Assembly: GCA_963833505.1 (NCBI GenBank)
Contig: CAWHYG010000007.1
Coordinates: forward strand, 1,860,001 to 1,924,000
Length of the DNA: 64,000 nucleotides
Direction: 5' to 3'
From: CAWHYG01 sp963833505
GTDB taxonomy: Bacteria; Eisenbacteria; RBG-16-71-46; CAIMUX01
Shown: piece after piece, positions 15,291 to 24,625 of the stretch
How positions within the stretch are numbered: position 1 is the stretch's first letter
Layout of the letters: every line of letters begins with the position of its first letter
The notes under the pieces: generated by a model
What the model saw: only the letters and a program-made list of their open reading frames with translations
What the model was told of the DNA's origin: nothing
The model's database searches: none
Program-made: the position numbers and the translations under genes

Positions 15291-17003
15291 ATGAATCCAA
15301 CGTCCCTTTCCCGCAGCTCGATTCGTTTCTTGCCTCTCTTGGCGTTGCCGCTCGGCGCCATCCATCCGGCCTTTGCCGCACCGACGCTCGCGACGCTGGC
15401 CATCCCCGGCGACGCTTCCTTCGTGGCGGTCGCCAAGGATGTCCTCGATGTCCGCTTCGCCCTGGATCCGAGCATCCCCGCGGGCGACGGCCTTTTCGAC
15501 GACGCGGCGCGCGTGCCTTCGTTTTCTCCCGATGCGGTCAACCGGAACGTCGCGCGCTTGAATGCGGACATCGTGGCATTGAACGGAATGAAGTGGCGAA
15601 GCTGGGACATCGACCGGCAGATCGACTGGCGATGGATCTACGCCGGCGCCGAGGACGCGCGCCTTCAGCTCATCCGGGAGAAGCTCTACCTGCATCGTCC
15701 CGCGGCCTGGCTCGAGCCCCTGGCCGACACCTACATCGCTCTCTTGACCTATGCGCCGGAGCGCGCCGACATCCGGGAGCGGCTGACGCGCGGCATTCCC
15801 GGCATGGTCGCCGAAATGCGCTGGGTGGCGGCCTCTCCCACGCAGCGCGACGTCAAGGTCGCAGCCGGCGTGGCGGCGGGCATCCTCTCGACTCTCCGGA
15901 CGGAGAGACCCAGCGCCGGACGGGACTCGGCGGCCGCGGCCCTTTCCGGTTACTTGACGGCGCTCGAGGCCAGAAAGGACCTGCCGGAGTTCACGGTCAT
16001 CGGGGCTGATCGGTACGAAGAGCGCCTGCGCCGCGCGCTGCTCCTGCCGTGGTCGGCGCGGCAGCTCCTGGCGCTGGCCGAAAGCGAGCTGGCCGAAACC
16101 GACGCCGCCATCAAGGAGCTGACCCCGCGCATCGGACCCGACCCGGCGCCGACATCCGCGCAGCTTGAGCTGGCCAAGGGACTCACCCAGGAAAAGGTGC
16201 TCGCCCTCTACGACGGGATCACGCAGGCGGATCGCGCCTTCCTGGACAAGTCGGACCTGGTCACGGTTCCGGCGGGCGTGGGCCCGATCCACGCGCGCCC
16301 CACTCCCGAAGCGATGATTCCGCTGACCGGCGACGGCGGCAGCATGAACCCGCCGCCGCCGATCGGCGACTCGAACGTGGGCTGGTGGAACGTTGAGCAC
16401 TTCAAGGACGACTGGACCAGCGACCGGCGCGTCCGGACGGTGGTGAACTCCCAGGATCAGGCGCTGACCGGGATGGGCCCCTACGCCGCGCACGAAGGCG
16501 TGCCCGGCCACCACCTGCAGCTTTCCATCGCGCGGCTCAATCCGGACCCGTTGCGCAATCTTCTACAGGACAACACGCTGGCCGAGGGCTGGGCGATGTA
16601 CGCCGAGGAGATGTTCTGGCGCGGCGGAGGTCTCGGTGACTCGGTCGTGGCCGAGGTCCGGACCCTGCGTTCGTGGCGCGGCCGAATCCGCCGGGTCTTC
16701 TACGACGTGCACATCGAATGCGGCGATTGGACTCCGCAGCAAGCGGCCGACTTCAAGGACCAGGCGCGCCGCGGCAAGGGAGAGGTCGACGAGGACATCC
16801 TGCGCTCCATCAACTGGCCCGCCCAGCTCATCAGCTACTTTGCCGGCAAGATGCAGATCCTCGAGCTGAAGGACGCCTACCGCCGGAAGCTGGGCGCCGC
16901 TTTCACCGAACGGAAGTTCAACGACGCCTTTCTCGCGGAGGGGTCCATCCCGGTCGCGCTCATCCGCGCGAAGCTCTTGGGCGAGCCGGTGCCGGGGCCA
17001 TAG
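15291..17003 (+). CDS. Secreted DUF885 family metallohydrolase
   Basis: A 570-residue protein with a signal peptide (SIRFLPLLALPLGAIHPAFA). The long helical DUF885 body contains AAHEGVPGHHLQL near residue 405, a zinc-binding HExxxxH-type motif, and LAEGWAMYAEEM near 435, which supplies the third ligand region. DUF885 proteins are thought to be gluzincin-like peptidases, and the substrate is unknown. The start was set at ATG 15291 so that the signal peptide is at the N-terminus; an upstream ATG at 15282 lies in another frame. The gene stands alone. Confidence 0.85.
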   Translation: MNPTSLSRSSIRFLPLLALPLGAIHPAFAAPTLATLAIPGDASFVAVAKDVLDVRFALDPSIPAGDGLFDDAARVPSFSPDAVNRNVARLNADIVALNGMKWRSWDIDRQIDWRWIYAGAEDARLQLIREKLYLHRPAAWLEPLADTYIALLTYAPERADIRERLTRGIPGMVAEMRWVAASPTQRDVKVAAGVAAGILSTLRTERPSAGRDSAAAALSGYLTALEARKDLPEFTVIGADRYEERLRRALLLPWSARQLLALAESELAETDAAIKELTPRIGPDPAPTSAQLELAKGLTQEKVLALYDGITQADRAFLDKSDLVTVPAGVGPIHARPTPEAMIPLTGDGGSMNPPPPIGDSNVGWWNVEHFKDDWTSDRRVRTVVNSQDQALTGMGPYAAHEGVPGHHLQLSIARLNPDPLRNLLQDNTLAEGWAMYAEEMFWRGGGLGDSVVAEVRTLRSWRGRIRRVFYDVHIECGDWTPQQAADFKDQARRGKGEVDEDILRSINWPAQLISYFAGKMQILELKDAYRRKLGAAFTERKFNDAFLAEGSIPVALIRAKLLGEPVPGP

Positions 17004-17219
17004 GCCCTCGGGGCGAATCGCGCCCGATACCAACCCCGGGCCCGGCTGCCGAGGGCATCATTCGGGCCGGCTGGCCACCAGCTTCCGTCCAAGAGATGTT
17101 GGCTTGTCTGCGGCCCTCAAATGCGCCCTGGATATTATGCAACATTCGCAATTGCGGCATGTTGGACAAATTCAAAATCGAATCTTGAAACTGAGCAGAC
17201 GGGTGGTATCTTGGGCGCC

Positions 17220-18389
17220 ATGATAGCCCGGGACCTGCAGGAACGCTTGGCGGCGATGGCCCTGTCCTTTCCGGCCGTGACGTTGACGGGGCCGAGACAG
17301 AGCGGCAAGTCGACGCTGGTCGGGGCGACATTCCCGAACTCGGAACGCGCGAGCCTGGAAGCTCCGGACGTGCGCCGCTTCGCGCTGGAAGATCCAAGGG
17401 CGTTTCTCGGCCAGTTTCCCCGGGGCGCGATCCTGGACGAAATCCAGCGCGCGCCGGACCTTCCCTCCTACCTGCAGGAACTGATCGATCGCGACCCGTC
17501 GCCGGGGCGATGGATCCTGACCGGATCGCAGAACCTGGCGCTGCTCGAATCAGTGGGTCAATCGCTGGCGGGAAGAACGGCCATCCTGCACCTGTTGCCA
17601 CTGAGTCGACCTGAGGCTCTGCGCTTCCCGCGCTTCCCAGCATCGATCGACGAGACCCTGTACACGGGCGGGTATCCCGCCATCCTCGATCGGAACCCCT
17701 CCCCGTCCGATTGGATCGCGGCCTACGTAGCCACATACGTGGAGCGCGATGTTCGATCGTTGCTCAATATCGGGGATCTCTCGACCTTCCAAAGGTTCCT
17801 GGAGCTGTGCGCCGGGCGCACTGCGCAGCTCCTCAACCTCTCCAATCTGGCGGACGACTGCGGGGTCTCGCAGCCCACGGCCAAAGCCTGGTTGTCGGTT
17901 CTCGAGGCCACGTTCATCGCGTTCCGGCTTCCGACGTACTCCGGCAGCGTCCGATCCCGCGCCGTCAGGATGCCCAAGCTCCACTTCCACGACACCGGAC
18001 TTGTCTCCTGGCTGTTGGGGATTCGCAGTGCGGAACAGCTCCGCGGCCATCCTCTGCGCGGCGCTATCTTCGAGACCTGGGTCGTGTCGGAGATCCTGAA
18101 ACAGCGGACGAATCGAGGTGAGGTGGGCGGCCTGTATTACTATCGGGACCGGCGCCGCTTGGAGGCCGATCTGGTCGTGGCCCACGGCGATCGAGTCTCC
18201 ATTGTGGAGGCCAAGGCCGCTGCAACCGCCTCGGATGAAGTCATGGGCAACCTGCGAAAGGTGCAAGCCGCGCTGGCTTCCCCCCTTCCGGTCGAGTTGG
18301 TCCTGGCCTATGCGGGCGATTCGGAACAGCGACGTTCGGACCTGACCGTGCTCCCGTGGAGCTTGATCCACGAACGACGGTGGGCATGA
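17220..18389 (+). CDS. AAA ATPase with DUF4143 domain
   Basis: A 389-residue protein. The N-terminal AAA_14 domain has Walker A LTGPRQSGKSTLV near residue 20, Walker B GAILDEIQRAPDL near 77, and sensor ILTGSQNLAL near 105. The C-terminal DUF4143 domain shows YVERDVRSL, FHDTGLVSWLLG and the nuclease-like segment LYYYRDRRRLEADLVV...VSIVEAKA, which matches the PD-(D/E)xK-like fold noted in this family. Such genes are widespread, patchily distributed and often transferred, and the cellular role is unknown. The upstream 100 bases are AT-richer than the surroundings, consistent with a separate promoter or acquisition. Confidence 0.88.
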   Translation: MIARDLQERLAAMALSFPAVTLTGPRQSGKSTLVGATFPNSERASLEAPDVRRFALEDPRAFLGQFPRGAILDEIQRAPDLPSYLQELIDRDPSPGRWILTGSQNLALLESVGQSLAGRTAILHLLPLSRPEALRFPRFPASIDETLYTGGYPAILDRNPSPSDWIAAYVATYVERDVRSLLNIGDLSTFQRFLELCAGRTAQLLNLSNLADDCGVSQPTAKAWLSVLEATFIAFRLPTYSGSVRSRAVRMPKLHFHDTGLVSWLLGIRSAEQLRGHPLRGAIFETWVVSEILKQRTNRGEVGGLYYYRDRRRLEADLVVAHGDRVSIVEAKAAATASDEVMGNLRKVQAALASPLPVELVLAYAGDSEQRRSDLTVLPWSLIHERRWA

Positions 18390-18687
18390 GCCGGATCCGC
18401 CATTGAGACGTCCGGGCCGACGATCAGAGCCTTGATTGATCCCATGCGGCCGGTCAGGTGCGGACGCACTTGACGGGTCGCTCTAGACAAGATGGAACGA
18501 CCGGCTCGCGGTCGTAAAGTCGAGCCGTCCTCAGAAGGCGGTCGACGGAGCGGCGGATTTCCCCGCCACGCTTGATCGCGGGTTAGCACCTTGCGGCGAT
18601 AAAGGTCGGCACGATCCGGAGCATCCGGGGCCGCAGGACAGATCGGGCGCGCGTAGTCCACGCGCGCCGACAGTCGGAAGCAAGAGC
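18390..18687. other. Gene-less convergent intergenic region
   Basis: Nearly 300 bases between converging genes. An open frame on the minus strand (18308-18661) has no family features and no ribosome site. The only structure I see is the hairpin at 18646-18668. Confidence 0.4.
18646..18668 (-). terminator. Possible hairpin terminator of dsbD
   Basis: GGCGCGCGT and ACGCGCGCC form a perfect 9-bp stem around a 5-base loop, 20 bases after the dsbD stop on the minus strand. No U-tract follows, so it may only be a 3' stabilising hairpin. Confidence 0.35.
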
Positions 18688-21042
18688 CTACTTCACCGCC
18701 GCCATGAGCTTCTCGACCTCGTCCGCCGACTTGAAGCCGAAGAAGCGATTCACCTCGTGGCCGGATGAATCGTAGAAGATGACGGTGGGAAGCCCGGGCA
18801 CGTGGTACTGGCTCTGCTTCGCCTGGTTCGTGGGGTTCTTCGCCGTCATGTCCATCTTGATGGCGACGAACCGCTCTCCGGCCTTGCGGACGGACGGTTG
18901 CACCCAGGTCTTCTCATCCAGCTCGCGGCACGCGCCGCACCAGTCGGCGTAAAAGTCGATCACGGCCGGCTTCCCTTCGGTCCGAGCCCGGGAGAGGCCG
19001 GCGGCGTCGTCCGGAATCCAGGCCAGGCCTTCCGCCGGGCCCGCGCTCGCGACGGCGGTCGTTCCCGCTCCGCCGCCCGCCAGCAGGGGGACCTTGGTCC
19101 AGCGGGCCAGTCCGATCACGAGGACGAAGGCGCCGGTGAGCAGGAAGACGATCCCGAAGCCCTTCCGGAACAGGATCGACTTGGGCGGATCCTCGCCCAC
19201 CGGACGGAAGGCGCCAAGAAACGTGCCGACCAGGAGGACGAAGACGCCGGTGACGATCCAGGTCCATACCGGGCCGATGAGGCCGCGAATGTAGAAGATC
19301 CCCATCGCGATCAGGATCACGCCGAAGACGTGCTTGACCGTGTCCATCCAGCCGCCGGCCTGCGGCAGGGCGCTGAGCGCGCCGGCGAAGGTGCCGATCA
19401 CGAGGAACAGCATCCCGAGGCCGAGGGCGAAGGTGAAGAGAATCAGGAATCCATAGGCGATCGATCCGACGCGGGCCACCTCCGCCAGGAGCACGACGAC
19501 GATCGGCCCTACGCAAGGGGAGGCGACCAGGCCGGTCACCATGCCCATGAAGAGCGCGCCGATCAGGCCGGCGCGGGGCCCTGATTGCATCCGGGTCTGA
19601 AGCCCGGTGGGCAGGACGAGATCGAAGGCCCCGAGCATCGACGCTCCCATGGCGAAGAAGATCGCGCTCACCACGAGAATGACCGGCGTCGATTGCATGG
19701 CGCTGCCGAAGAGCGCGCCGGTCGAAGCCGCGGCGACGCCGAGAGCCGAATAGGTGACGGCGATGCCGAGGACGAAGAAGACGGAGAGAATGAAGCCGCC
19801 CAGGCGGCTCTTGCTCCGGCCTCCGATGTAGCTGATCGTGATCGGGATCATCGGATAGACGCAGGGCGTGAAACTGCTCGCGATCCCGCCCAGGAAGACC
19901 AGGAAGAACGCGAGGAAGGAACGCTTGAGGAACGCCTCCTGCAGCTTCCCGGCGAAGCCGGAGGCTCTGGGCGTTCCGGTGGTTCCGCCTTCGGAGGGCG
20001 AACCGGCGCCGGTCGCGCCGTTCAGGGACGCCTCGCCCGCTCCCGGCCCCGATCCCTGCGCGCCCGCCGCGCCGCCCGGTTCGAGGCCGCCTGCGCCGGC
20101 CGATGCGCCGGAGCCCGAAGCGCCGGATGAGCCCTCTCCGCCAGCAGCAGATGTCCCGGAAGCCGCGCCGATCGCTTCGGCGCTTCCCGCGCCACCGGCG
20201 GCTCCCGCGGAGGAGTTGCCGGCAGAGCCAGCACCCATCTGGGAGGCTGCCGGACCGGCGCCGCCCTGGCCGGCCGAAGCGCCCGACCCGGCTGCTCCTT
20301 GGGATCCCGCCGGACCGCCCGCTGATCCCGCACCGCCCGCTGCACCGCCGGATCCGGCACCGTTCGCTGCGCTACCGGCTCCCGGACCGCCCGGCGCACG
20401 GCCCGGTTCAGACGGAGCCTTCTTCATCTGCGCGAAGATCGCCGGACGCGGCTGATCGACCTTGGCGCCCGCCGCCACGACCTCGATCGGCAGATCCACC
20501 GAACCGTCCACCGGGCCGAAACACATGTAGCTTGGCTTTTCCACGCAGGCCTGATAGCCGGTTGCGAGCTTGAGGGTGAGCGGACCCGGTTTTACACCGG
20601 GCTTGAGGCGCAGCCGATAGAAAACGTCGACCGATCCGCGGAAGACGGGATCCCCCTCCCAGAGCTGCGACCTTGAACGCACCGGATCCCCGACGACGAA
20701 CGGCTGACCCTCGGCCGGCTGGGCGTAGAAGAAATCGTTGAGCTGGATGTGCGCATCGGGTGGGACGTCATAGACGACGACGAGGAACGCTTCGCCGTCC
20801 TGGGCAATCTGCGTCTGCGAGAGGGACGCGTGGACCGCGACGTTGACCTCCGCCGGCACCGATTCGTCCACGCCGGAGGACGCGACCGCGGAACTCGCGA
20901 CCAGAAGCGCAAGGAGGGCCAAAACGGATAGGGCGAGCCCTCGTCCCCCCCGCGCGACGTCGGCCATCCAAGCCAATCGAAGAGGATCCCGCCGTCTGTC
21001 CGGCGAACGTCGCGAACCACCCCGCACGAACCCCTCGCCCAT
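18688..21042 (-). CDS. dsbD: Thiol:disulfide interchange protein DsbD with long Gly/Ala linker
   Basis: A 784-residue protein. After a signal sequence (residues 31-56), the N-terminal periplasmic domain (58-195) has a redox pair in GYQACVEKPSYMC (C166, C174). A Gly/Ala/Ser-rich linker spans about residues 211-360. The eight-helix membrane domain carries SFTPCVYPMIP and VASPCVGPIV, the two cysteines that relay electrons. The C-terminal thioredoxin domain has FYADWCGACRELDE. DsbD moves reducing power from cytoplasmic thioredoxin to periplasmic disulfide isomerases and cytochrome assembly. ATG 21042 is preceded by AAGGAGGT at good spacing. The linker is far longer than in typical DsbD and makes the protein about 200 residues larger than the Escherichia coli one. 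Confidence 0.93.
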   Translation of the reverse strand: MGEGFVRGGSRRSPDRRRDPLRLAWMADVARGGRGLALSVLALLALLVASSAVASSGVDESVPAEVNVAVHASLSQTQIAQDGEAFLVVVYDVPPDAHIQLNDFFYAQPAEGQPFVVGDPVRSRSQLWEGDPVFRGSVDVFYRLRLKPGVKPGPLTLKLATGYQACVEKPSYMCFGPVDGSVDLPIEVVAAGAKVDQPRPAIFAQMKKAPSEPGRAPGGPGAGSAANGAGSGGAAGGAGSAGGPAGSQGAAGSGASAGQGGAGPAASQMGAGSAGNSSAGAAGGAGSAEAIGAASGTSAAGGEGSSGASGSGASAGAGGLEPGGAAGAQGSGPGAGEASLNGATGAGSPSEGGTTGTPRASGFAGKLQEAFLKRSFLAFFLVFLGGIASSFTPCVYPMIPITISYIGGRSKSRLGGFILSVFFVLGIAVTYSALGVAAASTGALFGSAMQSTPVILVVSAIFFAMGASMLGAFDLVLPTGLQTRMQSGPRAGLIGALFMGMVTGLVASPCVGPIVVVLLAEVARVGSIAYGFLILFTFALGLGMLFLVIGTFAGALSALPQAGGWMDTVKHVFGVILIAMGIFYIRGLIGPVWTWIVTGVFVLLVGTFLGAFRPVGEDPPKSILFRKGFGIVFLLTGAFVLVIGLARWTKVPLLAGGGAGTTAVASAGPAEGLAWIPDDAAGLSRARTEGKPAVIDFYADWCGACRELDEKTWVQPSVRKAGERFVAIKMDMTAKNPTNQAKQSQYHVPGLPTVIFYDSSGHEVNRFFGFKSADEVEKLMAAVK
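19963..20412 (-). repeat. Low-complexity Gly/Ala/Ser coding tract in dsbD
   Basis: About 150 codons of degenerate GAGSAGG-type units, with no recognisable fold, link the periplasmic and membrane domains. The DNA is made of GCC/GGC-rich near-repeats, which readily expand or contract. Confidence 0.8.
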
Positions 21043-21118
21043 GAACCGACCTCCTTCAGATGCCGCAGGATCCGGCGCCATCCATTTCTGGAGCCCGCCG
21101 TCCGCCATGGAAGGGATG

Positions 21119-21191
21119 CGCGCCTGGAGGGATTCGAACCCCCGACCGTCGGATCCGAAGTCCGATGCTCTATCCGCTGAGCCACAGGCGC
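21119..21191 (-). tRNA. tRNA-Arg (anticodon UCG)
   Basis: A full 73-base cloverleaf on the minus strand. The acceptor stem GCGCCUG pairs with CAGGCGC, D-stem GCUC with GAGC, and anticodon stem UCGGA with UCCGA, enclosing the loop CUUCGGA with anticodon UCG (reads CGA, possibly CGG). The T-arm contains GGUUCGAAUCC. The discriminator base is G and CCA is not encoded, so it must be added enzymatically. It sits between the EEP phosphodiesterase gene and dsbD on the same strand. Confidence 0.93.
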
Positions 21192-21208
21192 GTCCAGCCG
21201 ACCCCGTC

Positions 21209-21237
21209 ATTGTGCGACAAGTCGGTTCGCTTCTCAA
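21209..21237 (-). promoter_or_regulatory. Promoter of tRNA-Arg
   Basis: On the minus strand TTGAGA (21237-21232) and CACAAT (21214-21209) are separated by exactly 17 bases, placing the transcription start about 10 bases before the mature tRNA 5' end. Confidence 0.5.
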
Positions 21238-21351
21238 CTCCCCTGTCCCGCGCTACTGGAGGCACAGTTCATGATGTCGTTCCGCTGGCATCACCACTCC
21301 GCAACTGCCGGCGCGCGTTCCGGCGTCACCATGCCCCGACGGCCGGCCACC

Positions 21352-22563
21352 TCACCGCGCCGACCGGCACAGATCCGCGCCGATCACCGCGTGATCCGAG
21401 ACCCTGCGGTGTTCCCAACGAAAACCCGCCAGGGTTCGCGGGGATCCCGCAACCTTCAATCCGCGAGCTGCGATCCAGTCGAGGCGCATCTGGAGGACGC
21501 GGCCCGGCAGGCCGAAGGTCTTGAGAAGCGCCTTCCCGAGCCACCGCGGCAGGAGCCGCAGGTCTTCCACCGTGCCCAGATCCTGCGAAGCGGTCGGCGT
21601 CGCATCGTTGAAGGGATCCACTTCGTATCCCGCCGCGTCGAGAAGCGCGAAAAGCGGTTCCCGCGATCGGGGATGGAGCAACTGATCCGCCAGCCGCCCC
21701 TTGCCAGTGAAGACGATCCGAAGGAACTCGAACAGTGAATCGTGCACCGATCCCCGCTGGAAGGTGTTGGTGTTCCAATCCCCGGTCAGGACGACCGGGT
21801 GGTCACGCCCCCAGACGTCCCGCGCGGCCTCCAGTCCCTGCAGGAAGATCCGGAACTGGCGAGCGCGACAGGCCGGAGTCCGGCGCACCTCGAGGTGCGT
21901 CGTGGCCACGATGAGCGGCCGGCCCTGCCATTCCAAGCGCAGGTACAGCCCCTGGCGCAGTCCGAAGCGCTTCTCCGGCGAGCGGAAATAGTCATGGCAG
22001 TGCGGCAACGGCGCCATCCGCGCCTCCCGGATCGGAAGGCGCGACAGGACCGCAAGACCGTGAAGGCCGAGCGCGTTCTCCCCCGGCGCGAGAAGATCGT
22101 CGTCGAGCCCCTTGGTGCACTCGATGTAGCTCGGCAGGTAGACCGAATGGCATCCCAGGGCGTGGGCCAGCGCGCGAACCACGTCGACGTTCCCGCTTCG
22201 GGCGGTGCCGGAGTCCGCCTCGTTCAGGGTGTAGATGTGCGCGGCCCGGAGAAAGGGATCGGTCGTGAGAAAGTGGATGAGCCCCCGAAGCCCCTTCCCC
22301 TTCTCGATGTTCCAGTGGACGACGCGAAGGACGTCGCTTTGGACCTCGCCTTCGGGGTTGCCGGCGACGGCGGCCTCCTCGATCCTGGGCGTCGAGAGCA
22401 GGGCCGCGAGCGGCGCGCCGACCGTTTGAAAGAAGGGAGACGCGCGGAACTCCGCTTCGGTCCGGTGGAGGAGGGCCTCCTGCACGAAGTCCTGATAGGT
22501 GATTCCCGGCACCAGCTCGTTCCCGACCGAAAGAGCGTCCGCCGGATCGTTCGGAGCGCGCAT
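21352..22563 (-). CDS. Endonuclease/exonuclease/phosphatase (EEP) family hydrolase
   Basis: A 403-residue protein. The EEP fold shows in VVHWNIEKGKG near residue 83 (metal-binding Asn and Glu), TLNEADSGT, VATTHLEVRR, VLTGDWNTNTF and the final RVSDHAVIGAD, whose Asp-His pair is catalytic in the family. EEP enzymes cleave phosphodiesters in DNA, sphingomyelin, inositol phosphates and others, and the substrate cannot be read here. An N-terminal extension of about 75 residues precedes the domain, without a signal peptide. Transcription is away from the neighbouring membrane-protein gene, sharing a 164-base divergent spacer. Confidence 0.87.
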   Translation of the reverse strand: MRAPNDPADALSVGNELVPGITYQDFVQEALLHRTEAEFRASPFFQTVGAPLAALLSTPRIEEAAVAGNPEGEVQSDVLRVVHWNIEKGKGLRGLIHFLTTDPFLRAAHIYTLNEADSGTARSGNVDVVRALAHALGCHSVYLPSYIECTKGLDDDLLAPGENALGLHGLAVLSRLPIREARMAPLPHCHDYFRSPEKRFGLRQGLYLRLEWQGRPLIVATTHLEVRRTPACRARQFRIFLQGLEAARDVWGRDHPVVLTGDWNTNTFQRGSVHDSLFEFLRIVFTGKGRLADQLLHPRSREPLFALLDAAGYEVDPFNDATPTASQDLGTVEDLRLLPRWLGKALLKTFGLPGRVLQMRLDWIAARGLKVAGSPRTLAGFRWEHRRVSDHAVIGADLCRSAR

Positions 22564-22727
22564 GCGACGACTATACCCGCTTGGACATGGGCGATGTCAC
22601 GGTCCGCCTCTTCCAGTCCCGGAGGAGAGTCCCTGGCTGAGCGTCTCGTTTTGGAGGAGAGCCCCCCGGCCGAAAGCGTTAGGCTTCACGGCATCGTTTA
22701 GCGGACCGCCGGAAATCGTGAGGGCGG

Positions 22728-24347
22728 ATGAAGCGCATCCTCGTTCCCATCGCTTTCGTGATCCTTCTTTTGGGCGCGGGCTACGTTGCGTCCGGCCCGA
22801 TCGACGAAAAGGACGTCTTCTGGCACATCGCTTCCGGGCGTTTCATGCTGGCCGAGCACCGCCTGCCGGAACCGGACCCTTTCACCTACACCGCCGGCGC
22901 CCGCCGGGACGTCCACCACGAATGGCTCTCCCAGATCGGGCTCGCCCTGTGCGATCGGTGGTTCTCGTTGAACGGGCTTCGCCTTCTTCGAGCCCTTCTG
23001 TCGATGCTGACCCTGGGACTCGGCGCCGTGGCCTTTCGGCGGCGGACCAAAGCGTCGTTCCTGATCCTGGCCGGCCTGTCGCTCTGGCTCGTCCTCTATC
23101 AACCGAACGTGACGATTCGCCCTCATCTTGTCGGTTGGGTCTTGTCGGTCCTGGTGCTCGGGCTCCTCGTCGAAGTTCCGCCTCCCTGGAGCCGCCGGCG
23201 GTGGGCTGGCTTCTTCCTGCTCCTGGTTCTTTGGGCGAATCTGCATTCCAGCGTCCTCTACGCGCCGGCGGTCCTGGCGATCTACGCGGCCGGAGCGCTG
23301 CTGGAATCGTGGCGAAACAGGACATGGGACGTGGCGCGCTGGCGTCACCTGGGCGGGCTGATCCTCATTTCCGTTCTGGCCATCCTGGCGCAACCGGCCG
23401 GGCCTCGGCTCATCCCCTACGTTCTGGCCACCCCGGCGTTGAACCGCGGCCTCAGCGTGGAGTGGCTGCCTCTCTTCGCCGCCGACATGTGGCCGCGGCA
23501 CGCGGCGATGCTGATCGCCTGGGGGATCACCGTCCTCGGAGTCGCGTTCGCCTGGTGGAGCTCATGCGCCCCGCGCACGGACCCGTTTCCGGGTCCCTGG
23601 GTCTCCCTCTTCTGCCTGCTCGGAGCGCTCCCCGCGCGCCGGATGACCTTCTTCCTGTTTCTGCCGCTTCTCTACTCCGTCGAAGGAATCACGCGGTGGT
23701 GGAAGGCGGCGCCCCGGCGAAGCCTGCCAGCGGCCGTATCCAGAGCGGCGTCCCTGCTGCTGGTCGGGGCGGCCCTGCTCCTCAGCCGGCGTCCCGACGT
23801 TCCCTGGTTCACCCGGAATCCTCTCGTTCCCGGACGATTTCCGGAAGAGGGCGCCGGGTTCCTGGCGCAATTCCATCTGACCGGGCACATGTTCAACCCG
23901 GTCGAGTGGGGAGGCTATCTGAGCTACCGCCTGTATCCGGAGTACAAAACGCTGGGAGACGGCCGCTGGAACCTCATCTCCCGCGACGTGGTGCTCGATG
24001 CCGAGCGTGTCCTGGGCCGGCGGGGCCCCGTCGAGGACATCTTCGACCGGTATGACATCGACTACCTGATCGAGCCGCTGTCGTATTACCTCCGCGCTGC
24101 GCCCCTGCCACCGGAGCGGTGGTCGCTGGCCTACCACGACGCGGCCACGGTGATCCTGCTGCGCCGCACGGCCCGGTTCCCGGAGAACGCGCGGCGGGTG
24201 CTGGCGCTGTACGCCGCCGATCCCAGGTTGCGCGCCTACGCGACCTGGCGGATCGCCGGCATCGCCTTCCCCGGACGAGTCACACCGTTGTCGATCCCGT
24301 CGGTCTTGACAGAGGGCGCCGGCGGACAGAACCAGCCTGCGCGCTAG
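22728..24347 (+). CDS. Polytopic membrane protein, GT-C glycosyltransferase-like
   Basis: A 539-residue protein with an N-terminal helix, then DEKDVFWHIASGRFML...PDPFTYTAG...HHEWLSQIGL. This arrangement recurs in uncharacterised GT-C-like membrane proteins, where the Asp and the WHI-x-G-x-x-ML segment sit in the first extracytoplasmic loop. About ten helices follow, then a soluble C-terminal domain (VEWGGYLSYRLYPE, DYLIEPLSYYL). It probably transfers a sugar from a lipid carrier or is a relative that lost that activity. No partner genes are adjacent. Confidence 0.75.
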   Translation: MKRILVPIAFVILLLGAGYVASGPIDEKDVFWHIASGRFMLAEHRLPEPDPFTYTAGARRDVHHEWLSQIGLALCDRWFSLNGLRLLRALLSMLTLGLGAVAFRRRTKASFLILAGLSLWLVLYQPNVTIRPHLVGWVLSVLVLGLLVEVPPPWSRRRWAGFFLLLVLWANLHSSVLYAPAVLAIYAAGALLESWRNRTWDVARWRHLGGLILISVLAILAQPAGPRLIPYVLATPALNRGLSVEWLPLFAADMWPRHAAMLIAWGITVLGVAFAWWSSCAPRTDPFPGPWVSLFCLLGALPARRMTFFLFLPLLYSVEGITRWWKAAPRRSLPAAVSRAASLLLVGAALLLSRRPDVPWFTRNPLVPGRFPEEGAGFLAQFHLTGHMFNPVEWGGYLSYRLYPEYKTLGDGRWNLISRDVVLDAERVLGRRGPVEDIFDRYDIDYLIEPLSYYLRAAPLPPERWSLAYHDAATVILLRRTARFPENARRVLALYAADPRLRAYATWRIAGIAFPGRVTPLSIPSVLTEGAGGQNQPAR

Positions 24348-24439
24348 CTGCCCACGATCACCCGCGTTCGTCCTGGCTCGCCCCGGGCGCACCTCCGCGA
24401 GGGGCGTCCGGAGCATTGGTCGAGAGCGGCCCCGGGATC

Positions 24440-24623
24440 GTAGCCCGCATCATTCATGATCGCCCGTCGCGAGGCACCGGAGATGCCCGTCAGGACAAGG
24501 GGCGCGCAGCCCGCAGATGCAGGCATACTCCCTGCAGTATGTCGAGGAGCGAGGGCAAGCGCAACGCAGGCATGGCGGGCAGATCCGCCGCCACAGCAGG
24601 GGGTTCATGAATGTTGCGGGCTA
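24440..24623. mobile_element. MITE-like element with near-perfect 20-bp terminal inverted repeats
   Basis: TAGCCCGCATCATTCATGAT at 24441-24460 is matched by the reverse complement of TTCATGAATGTTGCGGGCTA at 24604-24623 (18 of 20 bases). GATC lies at 24436-24439 and again at 24624-24627, a possible target duplication. The 184-base interior has no credible gene. A stretch next to the left end (about 24450-24492) is repeated in inverted orientation at 26003-26046. This looks like a non-autonomous transposable element; the parent transposase is not evident. Confidence 0.65.
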
Positions 24624-24625
24624 GA

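Noticed and set aside
18308..18661. 117-codon minus-strand frame between the DUF4143 ATPase and dsbD
   Set aside because: It overlaps the end of the ATPase gene on the other strand and shows no family features.
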